Notes: generated by a model from the sequence alone, not told the origin. Counted from the first letter of the stretch, positions 1 through 6,016 are shown. The stretch: 6,822 nt of DNA from Gammaproteobacteria bacterium (GCA_016764035.1 JAESSQ010000115.1:1-6822); one strand, 5' to 3'. Numbers and translations: made by a program.

Positions 1-672
1 GCCATTTTAGGTTTTTCGAGTCTTGGTAGTGGCAAAGTAGGTACTGCGACGAACGAGAAAATAGCCAGTTATTTCGTACGTATCAACGAAAGTGGCCAAC
101 GCTTACTCTTTCTACTAAATGATTTACTCGATCTATCAAAACTTGAAGCTGGGCGTATGGCCTTTGATTTTGCAGAACATGAGATACAAAAAACAGCCAT
201 TTTAGTTGTTGATGAACTAATGCCATTGTTTCGAGAACATTCACTAACCATAGAAATAGAGCAGACAAACCTAAATACAACATTGATTTATGATAACGAT
301 AAGATAGGACAAGTGATTAGAAACCTACTATCAAATGCAATCAAATTTACACCTGATGGTAAAAGCGTCAAAATTTATTTTACAGAAACCGATTTGCAGA
401 TCAGTGATGGAGAAGAAAATAATATAAGCGTATCCGCACTATCACTATCTATACAGGACCAAGGCCAAGGTATTCCAGATAGTGAGTTGTCGACAGTGTT
501 TGATAAATTTGTTCAATCGAGTACAACAGATAGCGGTGCGGGAGGGACAGGCTTAGGTTTGTCGATTAGCAAAGAAATCGTTGAAGGCCACAAAGGTCTA
601 CTTATCGCTAATAACGATACAAGAGAAGGAGGTGGTGCGATATTGTCATTAATCCTTCCACGTCAGCATTAA
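1..672 (+). CDS. Sensor histidine kinase, C-terminal part (5' end cut by window)
   Basis: The reading frame is open from base 1 to the TAA at 670-672, giving 223 codons of a two-component histidine kinase whose N-terminus lies outside the window. The first residues, AILGFSSL, match the stretch just after the phospho-accepting histidine of an H-box (usual form HELRTPLNAILGF), so the histidine itself falls just upstream. The second helix of the dimerisation domain ends at LLNDLLDLSKLEAGRM (about residues 38-53). The HATPase_c domain follows: N-box RNLLSNAIKF (about 107-116, with Asn112), G1 box DQGQGIPD (153-160), F-box VFDKFVQSS, and G2 box GGTGLGLSISKEIVEG (181-196). The ATP-binding residues look intact, so this half should be active. 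No receiver domain follows, and no partner response regulator is visible. The signal sensed is unknown because the sensor region is missing. A hairpin just downstream suggests it is transcribed separately from the flagellar genes. Family assignment is firm; the specific role is not determinable. Confidence 0.93.
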   Translation, partial: AILGFSSLGSGKVGTATNEKIASYFVRINESGQRLLFLLNDLLDLSKLEAGRMAFDFAEHEIQKTAILVVDELMPLFREHSLTIEIEQTNLNTTLIYDNDKIGQVIRNLLSNAIKFTPDGKSVKIYFTETDLQISDGEENNISVSALSLSIQDQGQGIPDSELSTVFDKFVQSSTTDSGAGGTGLGLSISKEIVEGHKGLLIANNDTREGGGAILSLILPRQH

Positions 673-680
673 ATTCTTAT

Positions 681-703
681 TCGACAAGAAATCGTCTTGT
701 TGA
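681..703 (+). terminator. Hairpin after the histidine kinase gene, candidate terminator
   Basis: TCGACAAGA (681-689) can pair with TCTTGTTGA (695-703) over 9 base pairs, one of them G-U, with a 5-base loop. It begins 9 bases after the kinase stop codon. The following bases (CTCTTATGT) are only weakly T-rich, so this is not a textbook intrinsic terminator. Its position between two apparent transcription units supports a terminator or mRNA-end-stabilising role. Confidence 0.4.
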
Positions 704-779
704 CTCTTATGTAGTAGCCAAAATTTTGACGTCTCCAATTCTATCACGTAAGTTATTGATAAAATTATACTTATATATC

Positions 780-796
780 TAGGCATGGTTGTTGCA
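780..796 (+). promoter_or_regulatory. Sigma-54 (RpoN) type -24/-12 promoter ahead of the GGDEF-SPOR-flgA operon
   Basis: The site TAGGCATGGTTGTTGCA matches the sigma-54 consensus YTGGCACGRNNNTTGCW except at two positions. The invariant GG (782-783) and GC (794-795) are exactly 12 bases apart, as required. The start of transcription would fall near 807, leaving a leader of about 28 bases before the ATG at 835. In polar-flagellate gammaproteobacteria, sigma-54 with FlrA/FlrC- or FleQ/FleR-type activators drives early and middle flagellar genes, so the site fits an operon that ends in flgA. A second, better site with the same layout lies ahead of flgB. No activator site was identified. Confidence 0.72.
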
Positions 797-834
797 CTGT
801 TTGCCAGTACGTAAGTGATTAATAGGGGCAAAAG

Positions 835-1812
835 ATGATGGCAGCAAGTAAAACAACACTAATCAATGCCAGGCAACGTTTTGATAACAATACAGACGAC
901 GAAATAAAGGCTGAAATTATAGGGCATAAGAACCTTAGTGAGTTTGTTAGTCGGGTACATGAGTTTCTCGATTTTTATCAGCTATTTGATACATTCATTG
1001 ATGAGCTACGGGCGGTTGTACCGTGTGACAGCATCGAGTATGAGGATAAAACAACTGACACCACATTAATTAATGGTGAAGTGGCTAAGCACCTGTGTGA
1101 ATATAATATAAATTATGAAGGCTTATCTTTAGGCTGCATACGAATTTCACGTGATACTGAGATATTAGAAAACGAATTCGTATTAATTGAAACTATGCTA
1201 GCAGGATTAACCTTGCCTTTAAGAAATGCCTTGCGATATTTACAAGTCATTAATTTTTCTCAGCGTGATTTAATGGCAGGCTTAAATAATGTCAGTTACA
1301 GTAATGAGATAGTAGATCTGGAAATCGAAAGGTCTATTCACTACAAAGATCCTTATTCTTTGTTGATCTTTAATCTTGATGATTTCGAAACGATTAACAG
1401 CCAATTAGGTAGTAAAGCAGGCTATACAATTATTAGAGAAATAGCCACTAGAATTCAACATAAAGCATGCAGTCGTGACGTTGTTTATGGAAATAGTGGT
1501 GATGATTTATTAATGTTTTTACCTGATACCAATAAACAAGAAGCCACATTACTAGCAAAGAAAATAAAAGATTTAGTGCTAACTGAAACCTTTGTTTTTA
1601 GTGATACAACTATATCTTTTAGCTTAAATATGGGTGTAATAACTGTGACATACGACGCAGCAGCCGTCAGCTTGATTGATAGAATTGATACAACTGTTTG
1701 TTATGAAAATATCTCTGGTAAAGAACGTAATAATAGCGAATCGTCTACAAAGTACTTACATCGTTTAAAAAAATCACCTCGACAGACAGATTCATTTTCT
1801 GATAATCATTAA
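835..1812 (+). CDS. GAF-like / degenerate GGDEF domain protein
   Basis: This is a 325-residue soluble protein with no signal peptide or membrane segment. Residues about 35-135 resemble a GAF sensory domain (inferred from pattern only). Residues about 142-300 are a GGDEF domain: DLMAGLNN stands for the usual DxLTGLxNR, NLDDFETIN (180-188) for DxDxFKxIN, SGDDL (221-225) for GGDEF, and ISGKERNN for the closing AKxxGRN. Aligned by eye with PleD, the metal-binding first Asp (D327) is Asn180, the following Lys is Glu185, the guanine-binding Asp (D344) is Tyr197, and the signature Glu is Asp224. There is no RxxD inhibitory site five residues before the signature. The domain is therefore probably not an active diguanylate cyclase; it may bind a nucleotide or a protein instead. 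AGGGG at 824-828 supports the ATG at 835 (a second ATG follows at 838). The next gene starts 9 bases downstream, implying an operon with the SPOR protein and flgA. Confidence 0.85.
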   Translation: MMAASKTTLINARQRFDNNTDDEIKAEIIGHKNLSEFVSRVHEFLDFYQLFDTFIDELRAVVPCDSIEYEDKTTDTTLINGEVAKHLCEYNINYEGLSLGCIRISRDTEILENEFVLIETMLAGLTLPLRNALRYLQVINFSQRDLMAGLNNVSYSNEIVDLEIERSIHYKDPYSLLIFNLDDFETINSQLGSKAGYTIIREIATRIQHKACSRDVVYGNSGDDLLMFLPDTNKQEATLLAKKIKDLVLTETFVFSDTTISFSLNMGVITVTYDAAAVSLIDRIDTTVCYENISGKERNNSESSTKYLHRLKKSPRQTDSFSDNH

Positions 1813-1821
1813 GAGAAGATA

Positions 1822-2949
1822 ATGATTTCACAAGAAAAAAATTATCAAGATGAGACATCTGCTAATTATTCTGCGGTACGTTTAAAAGTAGAGAGTCAAA
1901 ACAAAGGCTTCGAAGTTGAAGAAGATAAAATAACCTTAACCTCTGATAATAATTATGAAGCGCTGGGTAACCAAAATATAAGCAGTGTGCTTTCACAGAT
2001 ACAGGATGATGGCCCAGCTTATGGGGATACTGAAAAACGCGATAACCTGGTTAACTTTAGAACATGTAATAAAAAAACGGAGGCAGAGCATCGGCCGAAT
2101 AATTCAATTCAAAATAAAGATAGCCAACCAGATATATCATTAGAGCTTGAGCAAATAAAAAGTGCGGCAGTACAGATGTCGTTAGCAAGCGATAAAAATA
2201 CAAAATGGTTGCAAATATTATTATTTGTAATCGTCCTTTTTGCAACGGTATATTACTATTTTGATTTACAAGCCAGAACAGCTCAACTAGAAGAAACAGT
2301 AAGGTTGCAAGAATCAAATATAAAAGATTCTTTAAGTTTTTATAATAAAGAGCTAACACCAGGTATAGATAACATTAATAAATTATTACATGGTGTCAAA
2401 CAAGAACTTGGCTTATTTCAAAAAAAAGATGCGGTATCAAGCAATACAACGCTTGATATTGTGAATGTATTACCGGAAAAAGAAACAATACAAAATGATG
2501 AGAATATTAATAATTTAGAAAATAAAATTGTTGTGTTAGAAAATGAATTAGCCGCAGCAAATAAAATAATTATTGCGATAAATGAAAATACGTCAGCAAT
2601 GAAAGAGCTATCGAAGAAAGTTATCGATATTGAACAAATTGATGATGAAATAATAGAGAAATCTAATGTCGTAATCGCGGATAAAAAGAAAACTAATATC
2701 AGTGGTTGGGTGGTTAATCTAGCTTCTTTTAGCCATAAAAGTCGCGCCGAAGCAGTGGCAGAAAAAATAACACCCTCGGGGTTTAGTCCATTTATAGAAA
2801 ATGCTTCAGTCAATGGTGAACAGATGTTCCGCCTCGTGGTAAGTGGTTTTAATGAACGAATCGAAGCAGAGAACTTTGTAGATTTAGCAGCAAACCAGTA
2901 CGCTCTTCAAGGCGGCTGGATAAGATATATTGAAAGTAACAAACGTTGA
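1822..2949 (+). CDS. Single-pass membrane protein with periplasmic SPOR domain
   Basis: The protein has 375 residues in four parts. Residues 1-128 are a polar, acidic, low-complexity region expected in the cytoplasm. Residues about 129-147 (WLQILLFVIVLFATVYYYF) form one transmembrane helix preceded by lysines, consistent with N-in topology. Residues about 148-285 are charged and probably coiled coil (ENKIVVLENELAAANK and similar). Residues about 295-371 are a SPOR domain, opening with GWVVNLASFSHKSRAEAVAE and carrying a second half MFRLVVSGFNERIEAENF. SPOR domains bind glycan strands lacking stem peptides, which are enriched at division septa. The role here is unknown; placement between a GGDEF-like gene and flgA suggests a link to flagellar assembly or its positioning at the wall. 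GAGAAG at 1813-1818 supports the ATG at 1822. The TGA at 2947-2949 lies three bases before the flgA ATG, so translational coupling is likely. The SPOR call is firm; any flagellar function is inference. Confidence 0.86.
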   Translation: MISQEKNYQDETSANYSAVRLKVESQNKGFEVEEDKITLTSDNNYEALGNQNISSVLSQIQDDGPAYGDTEKRDNLVNFRTCNKKTEAEHRPNNSIQNKDSQPDISLELEQIKSAAVQMSLASDKNTKWLQILLFVIVLFATVYYYFDLQARTAQLEETVRLQESNIKDSLSFYNKELTPGIDNINKLLHGVKQELGLFQKKDAVSSNTTLDIVNVLPEKETIQNDENINNLENKIVVLENELAAANKIIIAINENTSAMKELSKKVIDIEQIDDEIIEKSNVVIADKKKTNISGWVVNLASFSHKSRAEAVAEKITPSGFSPFIENASVNGEQMFRLVVSGFNERIEAENFVDLAANQYALQGGWIRYIESNKR

Positions 2950-2951
2950 TT

Positions 2952-3677
2952 ATGTATAAACGATATTCATTCATGTTAATTGCTAACTTGTTATGCTTTA
3001 TAGTATTAATGTCTGTGCAAATGTCACTGGCTTTTGCATCTGCATATCAAAGCCATAAGAGTATTTATTATGCTGCTAGAAATTATGTAAATACACAAGT
3101 TATAGATAACAATGGATCTAAAGCTAAGGTGATTATAGGTAAATTAGATTCACGGTTAAAATTAAAACGATGCAGTAAGTATTTACGTGCTTTTATGCCA
3201 AAAGGTAGTCGTAAGCTGGGAAAGACTACGATAGGTGTAAAATGTGATGGTGTAATACCATGGTCTCTACACGTACCTGTAACGATTAGTAAGTATATAA
3301 AAGTGCTAGTGGCTACGCATCAACTGCAAAAGGGTAGTGTATTAAAAATATCAGATATACAATTGAAAAGTTTTGATATAGCCACCTTGCCTTACGGTTT
3401 TATAGAAGATATAAAAAGCGGTACGGGTATGAAGCTTAAGCGGCGTGTTTTAACAGGTGCGGTATTAACACCGGCGATGTTAAAAAAACCTCAAATTATT
3501 AGTCGCGGTCAACAGGTAACTATATTGGCACAAACTGGTTTAATGGCGGTACGTATGAATGGCAAGGCTCTTGCCAATGGTGCTATTGGTGATCGGATTA
3601 AAGTAATAAACTTGAAATCTCGAAAAAAGTTAGAAGGAATAATAACGATGGCAGGAGAAGTTAAAGTTAAGATATAA
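2952..3677 (+). CDS. flgA: Flagellar basal body P-ring formation protein FlgA
   Basis: FlgA is the periplasmic chaperone that helps FlgI polymerise into the P-ring around the flagellar rod. The 241-residue product starts with a signal peptide: a basic MYKRY, a hydrophobic core to about residue 24, and likely cleavage after AFA at residue 29. The mature part has the family layout. An N-terminal domain carries two cysteines (Cys74 and Cys98) placed like the conserved FlgA pair. An SAF domain covers about 117-178 (VLVATHQLQKGSVLKISDIQ). A C-terminal beta domain contains GQQVTILAQTGLMAVRMNGK and ends NGAIGDRIKVINLKSRKKL...GEV. I chose the ATG at 2952; a TTG at 2946 in the same frame would add two residues and overlap the SPOR gene stop by four bases. 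No strong ribosome site precedes either, which fits translational coupling to the upstream gene. It is the last gene before a sigma-28 type promoter. Confidence 0.95.
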   Translation: MYKRYSFMLIANLLCFIVLMSVQMSLAFASAYQSHKSIYYAARNYVNTQVIDNNGSKAKVIIGKLDSRLKLKRCSKYLRAFMPKGSRKLGKTTIGVKCDGVIPWSLHVPVTISKYIKVLVATHQLQKGSVLKISDIQLKSFDIATLPYGFIEDIKSGTGMKLKRRVLTGAVLTPAMLKKPQIISRGQQVTILAQTGLMAVRMNGKALANGAIGDRIKVINLKSRKKLEGIITMAGEVKVKI

Positions 3678-3695
3678 GATATTTGACGCTGATAT

Positions 3696-3722
3696 TAAAG
3701 TATTTCTGTCAGCTGTCGTTAT
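3696..3722 (+). promoter_or_regulatory. Sigma-28 (FliA) type promoter ahead of flgM
   Basis: TAAAGTAT (3696-3703) and GTCGTTAT (3715-3722) are separated by 11 bases. The enterobacterial FliA consensus is TAAAGTTT-N11-GCCGATAA; the site matches 7 of 8 and 5 of 8 positions at exact spacing. It lies in the flgA-flgM gap about 42 bases before the flgM ATG. In Salmonella, flgM is partly transcribed from a FliA-dependent promoter, so the location is the expected one. The match was found by eye, and the -10 element is only moderate. Confidence 0.65.
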
Positions 3723-3764
3723 TATAAGCAGTAATCTACAAATATTTAACTGAGGAATAGTGTT

Positions 3765-4076
3765 ATGACTATAGATATCAATGGCATATCATCAGCCAGG
3801 CTACATGGGCCACCAGATGATAAGCAGAATAATCTGCCAATAGAGAAGCAGTCTGCGAAGACTGATACAGGACAATCAACAACGGCCGATACAGTCAGTA
3901 TATCTGATAATGCGGCACAGTTAGGCAAAGTAACAAGCATGGTTGATTCTGCACCAGTAGTAGACGCAAAGCGTGTTGAACAGATTAAACAAGCAATTGC
4001 TAATGGTACTTATGAAGTAGATGCTGCAAAGGTCGCTGACAAACTCATGCAGTTTGAAAGTGTACTGAAGTCTTAG
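3765..4076 (+). CDS. flgM: Anti-sigma-28 factor FlgM
   Basis: FlgM binds and inhibits the flagellar sigma factor FliA until the hook-basal body is complete; it is then exported and late genes are released. The 103-residue product has the usual FlgM length. It has a disordered, polar N-terminal half and a conserved C-terminal sigma-binding half beginning at DTVSISDNAAQLGK (about 43-56). This continues through PVVDAKRVEQIKQAIANGTY (64-83) to VDAAKVADKLMQFESVLKS at the C-terminus, the typical ending of the family. TGAGGAA at 3751-3757 is a strong ribosome site for the ATG at 3765. A sigma-28 type promoter precedes the gene, giving the expected feedback in which FliA drives its own inhibitor. flgN follows after 69 bases on the same strand. 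Confidence 0.95.
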   Translation: MTIDINGISSARLHGPPDDKQNNLPIEKQSAKTDTGQSTTADTVSISDNAAQLGKVTSMVDSAPVVDAKRVEQIKQAIANGTYEVDAAKVADKLMQFESVLKS

Positions 4077-4082
4077 CGATAA
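4056..4082 (+). promoter_or_regulatory. Possible weak sigma-28 type promoter at the flgM end, ahead of flgN
   Basis: GAAAGTGT (4056-4063) and AGCGATAA (4075-4082) are 11 bases apart, matching 6 of 8 positions at each element of the FliA consensus. The site overlaps the last codons of flgM and lies 63 bases before the flgN ATG. A match of this quality can arise by chance in a window this size, so only its position just ahead of flgN argues for it. Confidence 0.3.
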
Positions 4083-4145
4083 CGTTTTCGTATGTTTATC
4101 TTTGTTGCAATAATCAATCTACAATAATAGTTATGGTGCGATATT

Positions 4146-4649
4146 ATGACGCTAGTAAGCAATACACAACAACAAGAAATTAGTCAGTTACTTCAAACAG
4201 AAGTTGACTGTGTAAACAGTTTATTAGAATCGCTACACCAGGAATATGAAGCATTAGCTGAACAGCATGCTGAAGCACTGGAAATTGTGGTGCGTGATAA
4301 GCAGGAAAAAATACAGCAACTTGAAAGTATTACTCGTCAACGAGAAAAATTACTAAACTCTTTGTCTAACGTATCAGTCACTATCGATCAGAAAAATAAC
4401 AAACATTACATATTTCGCGACGATAAAAAATCAACCGCGCTCTGGGATGAACTAGTCAACGTGGCAGAAAAATGCCGTGATAAAAATCGTGTAAATGGTA
4501 GTATTGTTGAGACAGCATCCAGGCAGTCACAACATGCACTGGATATTTTACGTGGTATTTTGCCTAATGCGTCATCGACTGTTGGCTTATATGATAACTC
4601 AGGTCATACAAAAGCTTTCAACAACAAACATTCCCTGGTTCACGTCTAA
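4146..4649 (+). CDS. flgN: Flagellar export chaperone FlgN
   Basis: FlgN-family proteins are small cytoplasmic chaperones that keep the hook-filament junction proteins FlgK and FlgL ready for export through the flagellar type III apparatus. The 167-residue product is mostly helical. Residues about 8-75 form a long amphipathic/coiled-coil stretch (LLQTEVDCVNSLLESLHQEY, then VRDKQEKIQQLESITRQREK), the typical FlgN pattern of LxxLLxxE...L followed by K...L..L...R..LL. The middle contains LWDELVNVAEKCRDKNRVNG, corresponding to the conserved W..L......C...N..NG segment. The C-terminus is variable. The family has weak sequence conservation, so the call rests on pattern, length and position right after flgM, its usual partner. 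The ribosome site before the ATG at 4146 is weak. No cheR or flgK/flgL lies in the window. Confidence 0.88.
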   Translation: MTLVSNTQQQEISQLLQTEVDCVNSLLESLHQEYEALAEQHAEALEIVVRDKQEKIQQLESITRQREKLLNSLSNVSVTIDQKNNKHYIFRDDKKSTALWDELVNVAEKCRDKNRVNGSIVETASRQSQHALDILRGILPNASSTVGLYDNSGHTKAFNNKHSLVHV

Positions 4650-4679
4650 AATTCACTTCTACTTCTGAAGTCACAAGGT

Positions 4680-4705
4680 TAAGGTTTTATTTTCTCTGTC
4701 GATAT
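4680..4705 (+). promoter_or_regulatory. Sigma-28 (FliA) type promoter ahead of cheV
   Basis: TAAGGTTT (4680-4687) matches 7 of 8 positions of the FliA -35 element, and GTCGATAT (4698-4705) matches 6 of 8 of the -10 element, with 10 bases between them against 11 in the consensus. It lies 34 bases before the cheV ATG. Its -10 element closely resembles that of the flgM site (GTCGTTAT), which supports both. Chemotaxis genes are commonly late, FliA-dependent genes. Confidence 0.6.
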
Positions 4706-4739
4706 ATTACATATATTGAATTTGAAAGTGGGAAAATAG

Positions 4740-5687
4740 ATGTCTAGTATACTTGATGGTATTAATCAGCGTACACAACTTGTCGGCAAAAACCGATTAG
4801 AGCTACTTCTGTTTCGTCTACAAGATGGTGGTTTGTATGGTATCAATGTTTTTAAAGTTCGAGAAGTTATACACTGCCCACCTTTAACGACTGTTCACTC
4901 GGCACATGCTGTTGTAAAAGGGGTTTCCAATGTTCGTGATAAAACCCTTTCTGTTATTGACCTTGGCATGTCTATTAAAGCGCCAGAAATAGAAAATCAT
5001 GAACAAAGTTATGTAATTATTACTGAGTTTAATCGTAGCGTACAGGGCTTTATGGTTAAAGGTGTAGAACGAATTGTCAACTTGAAATGGGAAGATATCC
5101 ATCTACCACCTGAAGGAACCGATGCTGATAGTTATATTAATGCTGTTACCAAAGTCGACGATGAACTGGTTCAGTTAATTGATGTAGAACACGTTATAAC
5201 TGAAGTTGTTGGTGAAACAGAAATGGTATCCAGTTCAGTTAAAGAGTCTGTAGATGTTGATAGTAATAAATTACGACACATACTTGTGGTCGATGATTCG
5301 AAAGTTGCTCGCACTCAAATTAGTAAAGCTCTCGAACAAATAGGTGTTAAATGCACAGCTATGAATGATGGTAAATCTGCTTTGGCTCAGTTAAAAGATT
5401 GGGTTAAAGATGGTAGTAATATAACAGAACATATTGTTATGGTTATCTCTGACATAGAAATGCCAGAAATGGATGGTTATACCCTTACTTCTGAAATCAG
5501 ACGTGATCCACGTTTAAAAGACTTATATGTATTATTGCATTCGTCATTAAGTGGAAACTTTAATGAGAACATGGTTAAGCAAGTTGGTGCAGACAAATTT
5601 ATACCGAAGTTTAGCTCTGATGAATTAATGATTGAGGTATTATCCATTATACAAAATGGTGTAACGACAACGTCTCGAGCGGCATAA
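4740..5687 (+). CDS. cheV: Chemotaxis coupling protein CheV (CheW-receiver fusion)
   Basis: CheV couples chemoreceptors to the kinase CheA, and its receiver domain can take phosphate from CheA, giving adaptation or a phosphate sink. The 315-residue protein has a CheW-like domain at about 17-155 (LLLFRLQDGGLYGINVFKVR, then the conserved GVSNVRDKTLSVIDLG, residues 61-76). A short linker and a receiver domain at about 179-307 follow. The receiver has all key residues: the acidic pair Asp185-Asp186 in ILVVDDSKVAR, the phospho-acceptor Asp238 in VISDIEMPEMDGY, Ser268 in LLHSSLSG at the Thr/Ser position, and Lys290 in KFIPKFSSDEL. Length and domain order are normal for CheV. GGGA at 4730-4733 supports the ATG at 4740, and a sigma-28 type site lies just upstream. 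In many related loci cheR follows directly; here no gene follows until flgB. Confidence 0.96.
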   Translation: MSSILDGINQRTQLVGKNRLELLLFRLQDGGLYGINVFKVREVIHCPPLTTVHSAHAVVKGVSNVRDKTLSVIDLGMSIKAPEIENHEQSYVIITEFNRSVQGFMVKGVERIVNLKWEDIHLPPEGTDADSYINAVTKVDDELVQLIDVEHVITEVVGETEMVSSSVKESVDVDSNKLRHILVVDDSKVARTQISKALEQIGVKCTAMNDGKSALAQLKDWVKDGSNITEHIVMVISDIEMPEMDGYTLTSEIRRDPRLKDLYVLLHSSLSGNFNENMVKQVGADKFIPKFSSDELMIEVLSIIQNGVTTTSRAA

Positions 5688-5774
5688 TACCATAATGTAA
5701 TATTCTTGATTTATTCAGTTATTTTTATCATACATACAATATTACTTAACATAAATATCATACGTTTTATTTGA

Positions 5775-5805
5775 TTAAATTTTGTTAATCTTCTGCAAAA
5801 TTTAA
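5775..5805. repeat. Perfect 10-bp inverted repeat, hairpin or operator-like
   Basis: TTAAATTTTG (5775-5784) and CAAAATTTAA (5796-5805) are exact reverse complements around an 11-base spacer. It overlaps a second pair, GATTAA/TTAATC (5773-5778 and 5785-5790), so two alternative foldings are possible. The arms are nearly all A/T with no downstream T-run, so it is a poor terminator; a protein-binding site or chance in AT-rich DNA are alternatives. Confidence 0.5.
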
Positions 5806-5810
5806 AACGA

Positions 5811-5820
5811 CAAATATTTG
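5811..5820. repeat. Perfect 10-bp palindrome CAAATATTTG
   Basis: CAAATATTTG reads the same on both strands and lies 5 bases after the 10-bp inverted repeat. It may be part of a protein-binding region upstream of the flgB promoter, but short A/T palindromes are common in DNA of this composition. Confidence 0.3.
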
Positions 5821-5857
5821 CCTTTAAGAGGAAATATATTGCCGCTATGTATATTTA

Positions 5858-5883
5858 TTGTTAATAAATATTATTAATAACAA
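5858..5883. repeat. 26-base imperfect inverted repeat upstream of the flgB sigma-54 promoter
   Basis: TTGTTAATAA (5858-5867) and TTAATAACAA (5874-5883) are inverted copies with one mismatch around a 6-base centre. The element ends about 90 bases before the -24 box at 5973, a distance typical of enhancer sites used by sigma-54 activators. It does not match an activator consensus I can name, so the role is inferred from position only. Confidence 0.4.
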
Positions 5884-5972
5884 ACCTTTTAAAGATAAAA
5901 TTGTTCTCTCAGGTACTATCCTGCTGTACTTTAAACTTTTAATACATACGTCGCTAAATACTTAAGAAGTAG

Positions 5973-5989
5973 TTGGCATAGCGATTGCA
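5973..5989 (+). promoter_or_regulatory. Sigma-54 (RpoN) type -24/-12 promoter of the flgBC operon
   Basis: TTGGCATAGCGATTGCA matches YTGGCACGRNNNTTGCW with only the CG after TGGCA replaced by TA. The invariant GG (5975-5976) and GC (5987-5988) have exact 12-base spacing. Transcription would start near 6000, about 28 bases before the flgB start, the same leader length as at the upstream sigma-54 site. In Vibrio and Pseudomonas, flgB operons are sigma-54 dependent and activated by FlrC/FleR, which fits. Confidence 0.85.
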
Positions 5990-6016
5990 TTTGTAATTTT
6001 AAGAATAAATTAAAGT

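Noticed and set aside
1..205. Direct repeat GCCATTTTAG at 1-10 and 196-205
   Set aside because: A 10-base match in coding sequence with different flanks and different reading frames; best explained by chance.
2057..2813. Long reverse-strand open frames (2057-2359 and 2418-2813) under the SPOR gene
   Set aside because: They are antisense to a clear coding gene, have hydrophobic low-complexity translations expected from the complement of Lys/Glu/Asn-rich codons, and show no ribosome site or family motif.
3683..3706. TTGACG as a sigma-70 -35 box upstream of flgM
   Set aside because: No acceptable -10 hexamer occurs 16-18 bases downstream, while a sigma-28 type site explains the region better.
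3746..3940. Reverse-strand open frame across the start of flgM
   Set aside because: It overlaps the well-supported flgM gene and its ribosome site and has no recognisable family pattern.
4095..4109. TTTGTTGCAA before flgN as a sigma-54 -12 element
   Set aside because: The bases 12 positions upstream of the GC are TT rather than GG, so the -24 element is missing.
4655..4671. ACTTC/GAAGT hairpin after flgN as a terminator
   Set aside because: The stem is only 5 bp with no adjacent T-run, and it sits just ahead of the putative cheV promoter; too weak to call.
4884..5102. Reverse-strand open frame inside cheV
   Set aside because: It lies wholly inside the CheW-like domain of cheV and is a shadow frame.
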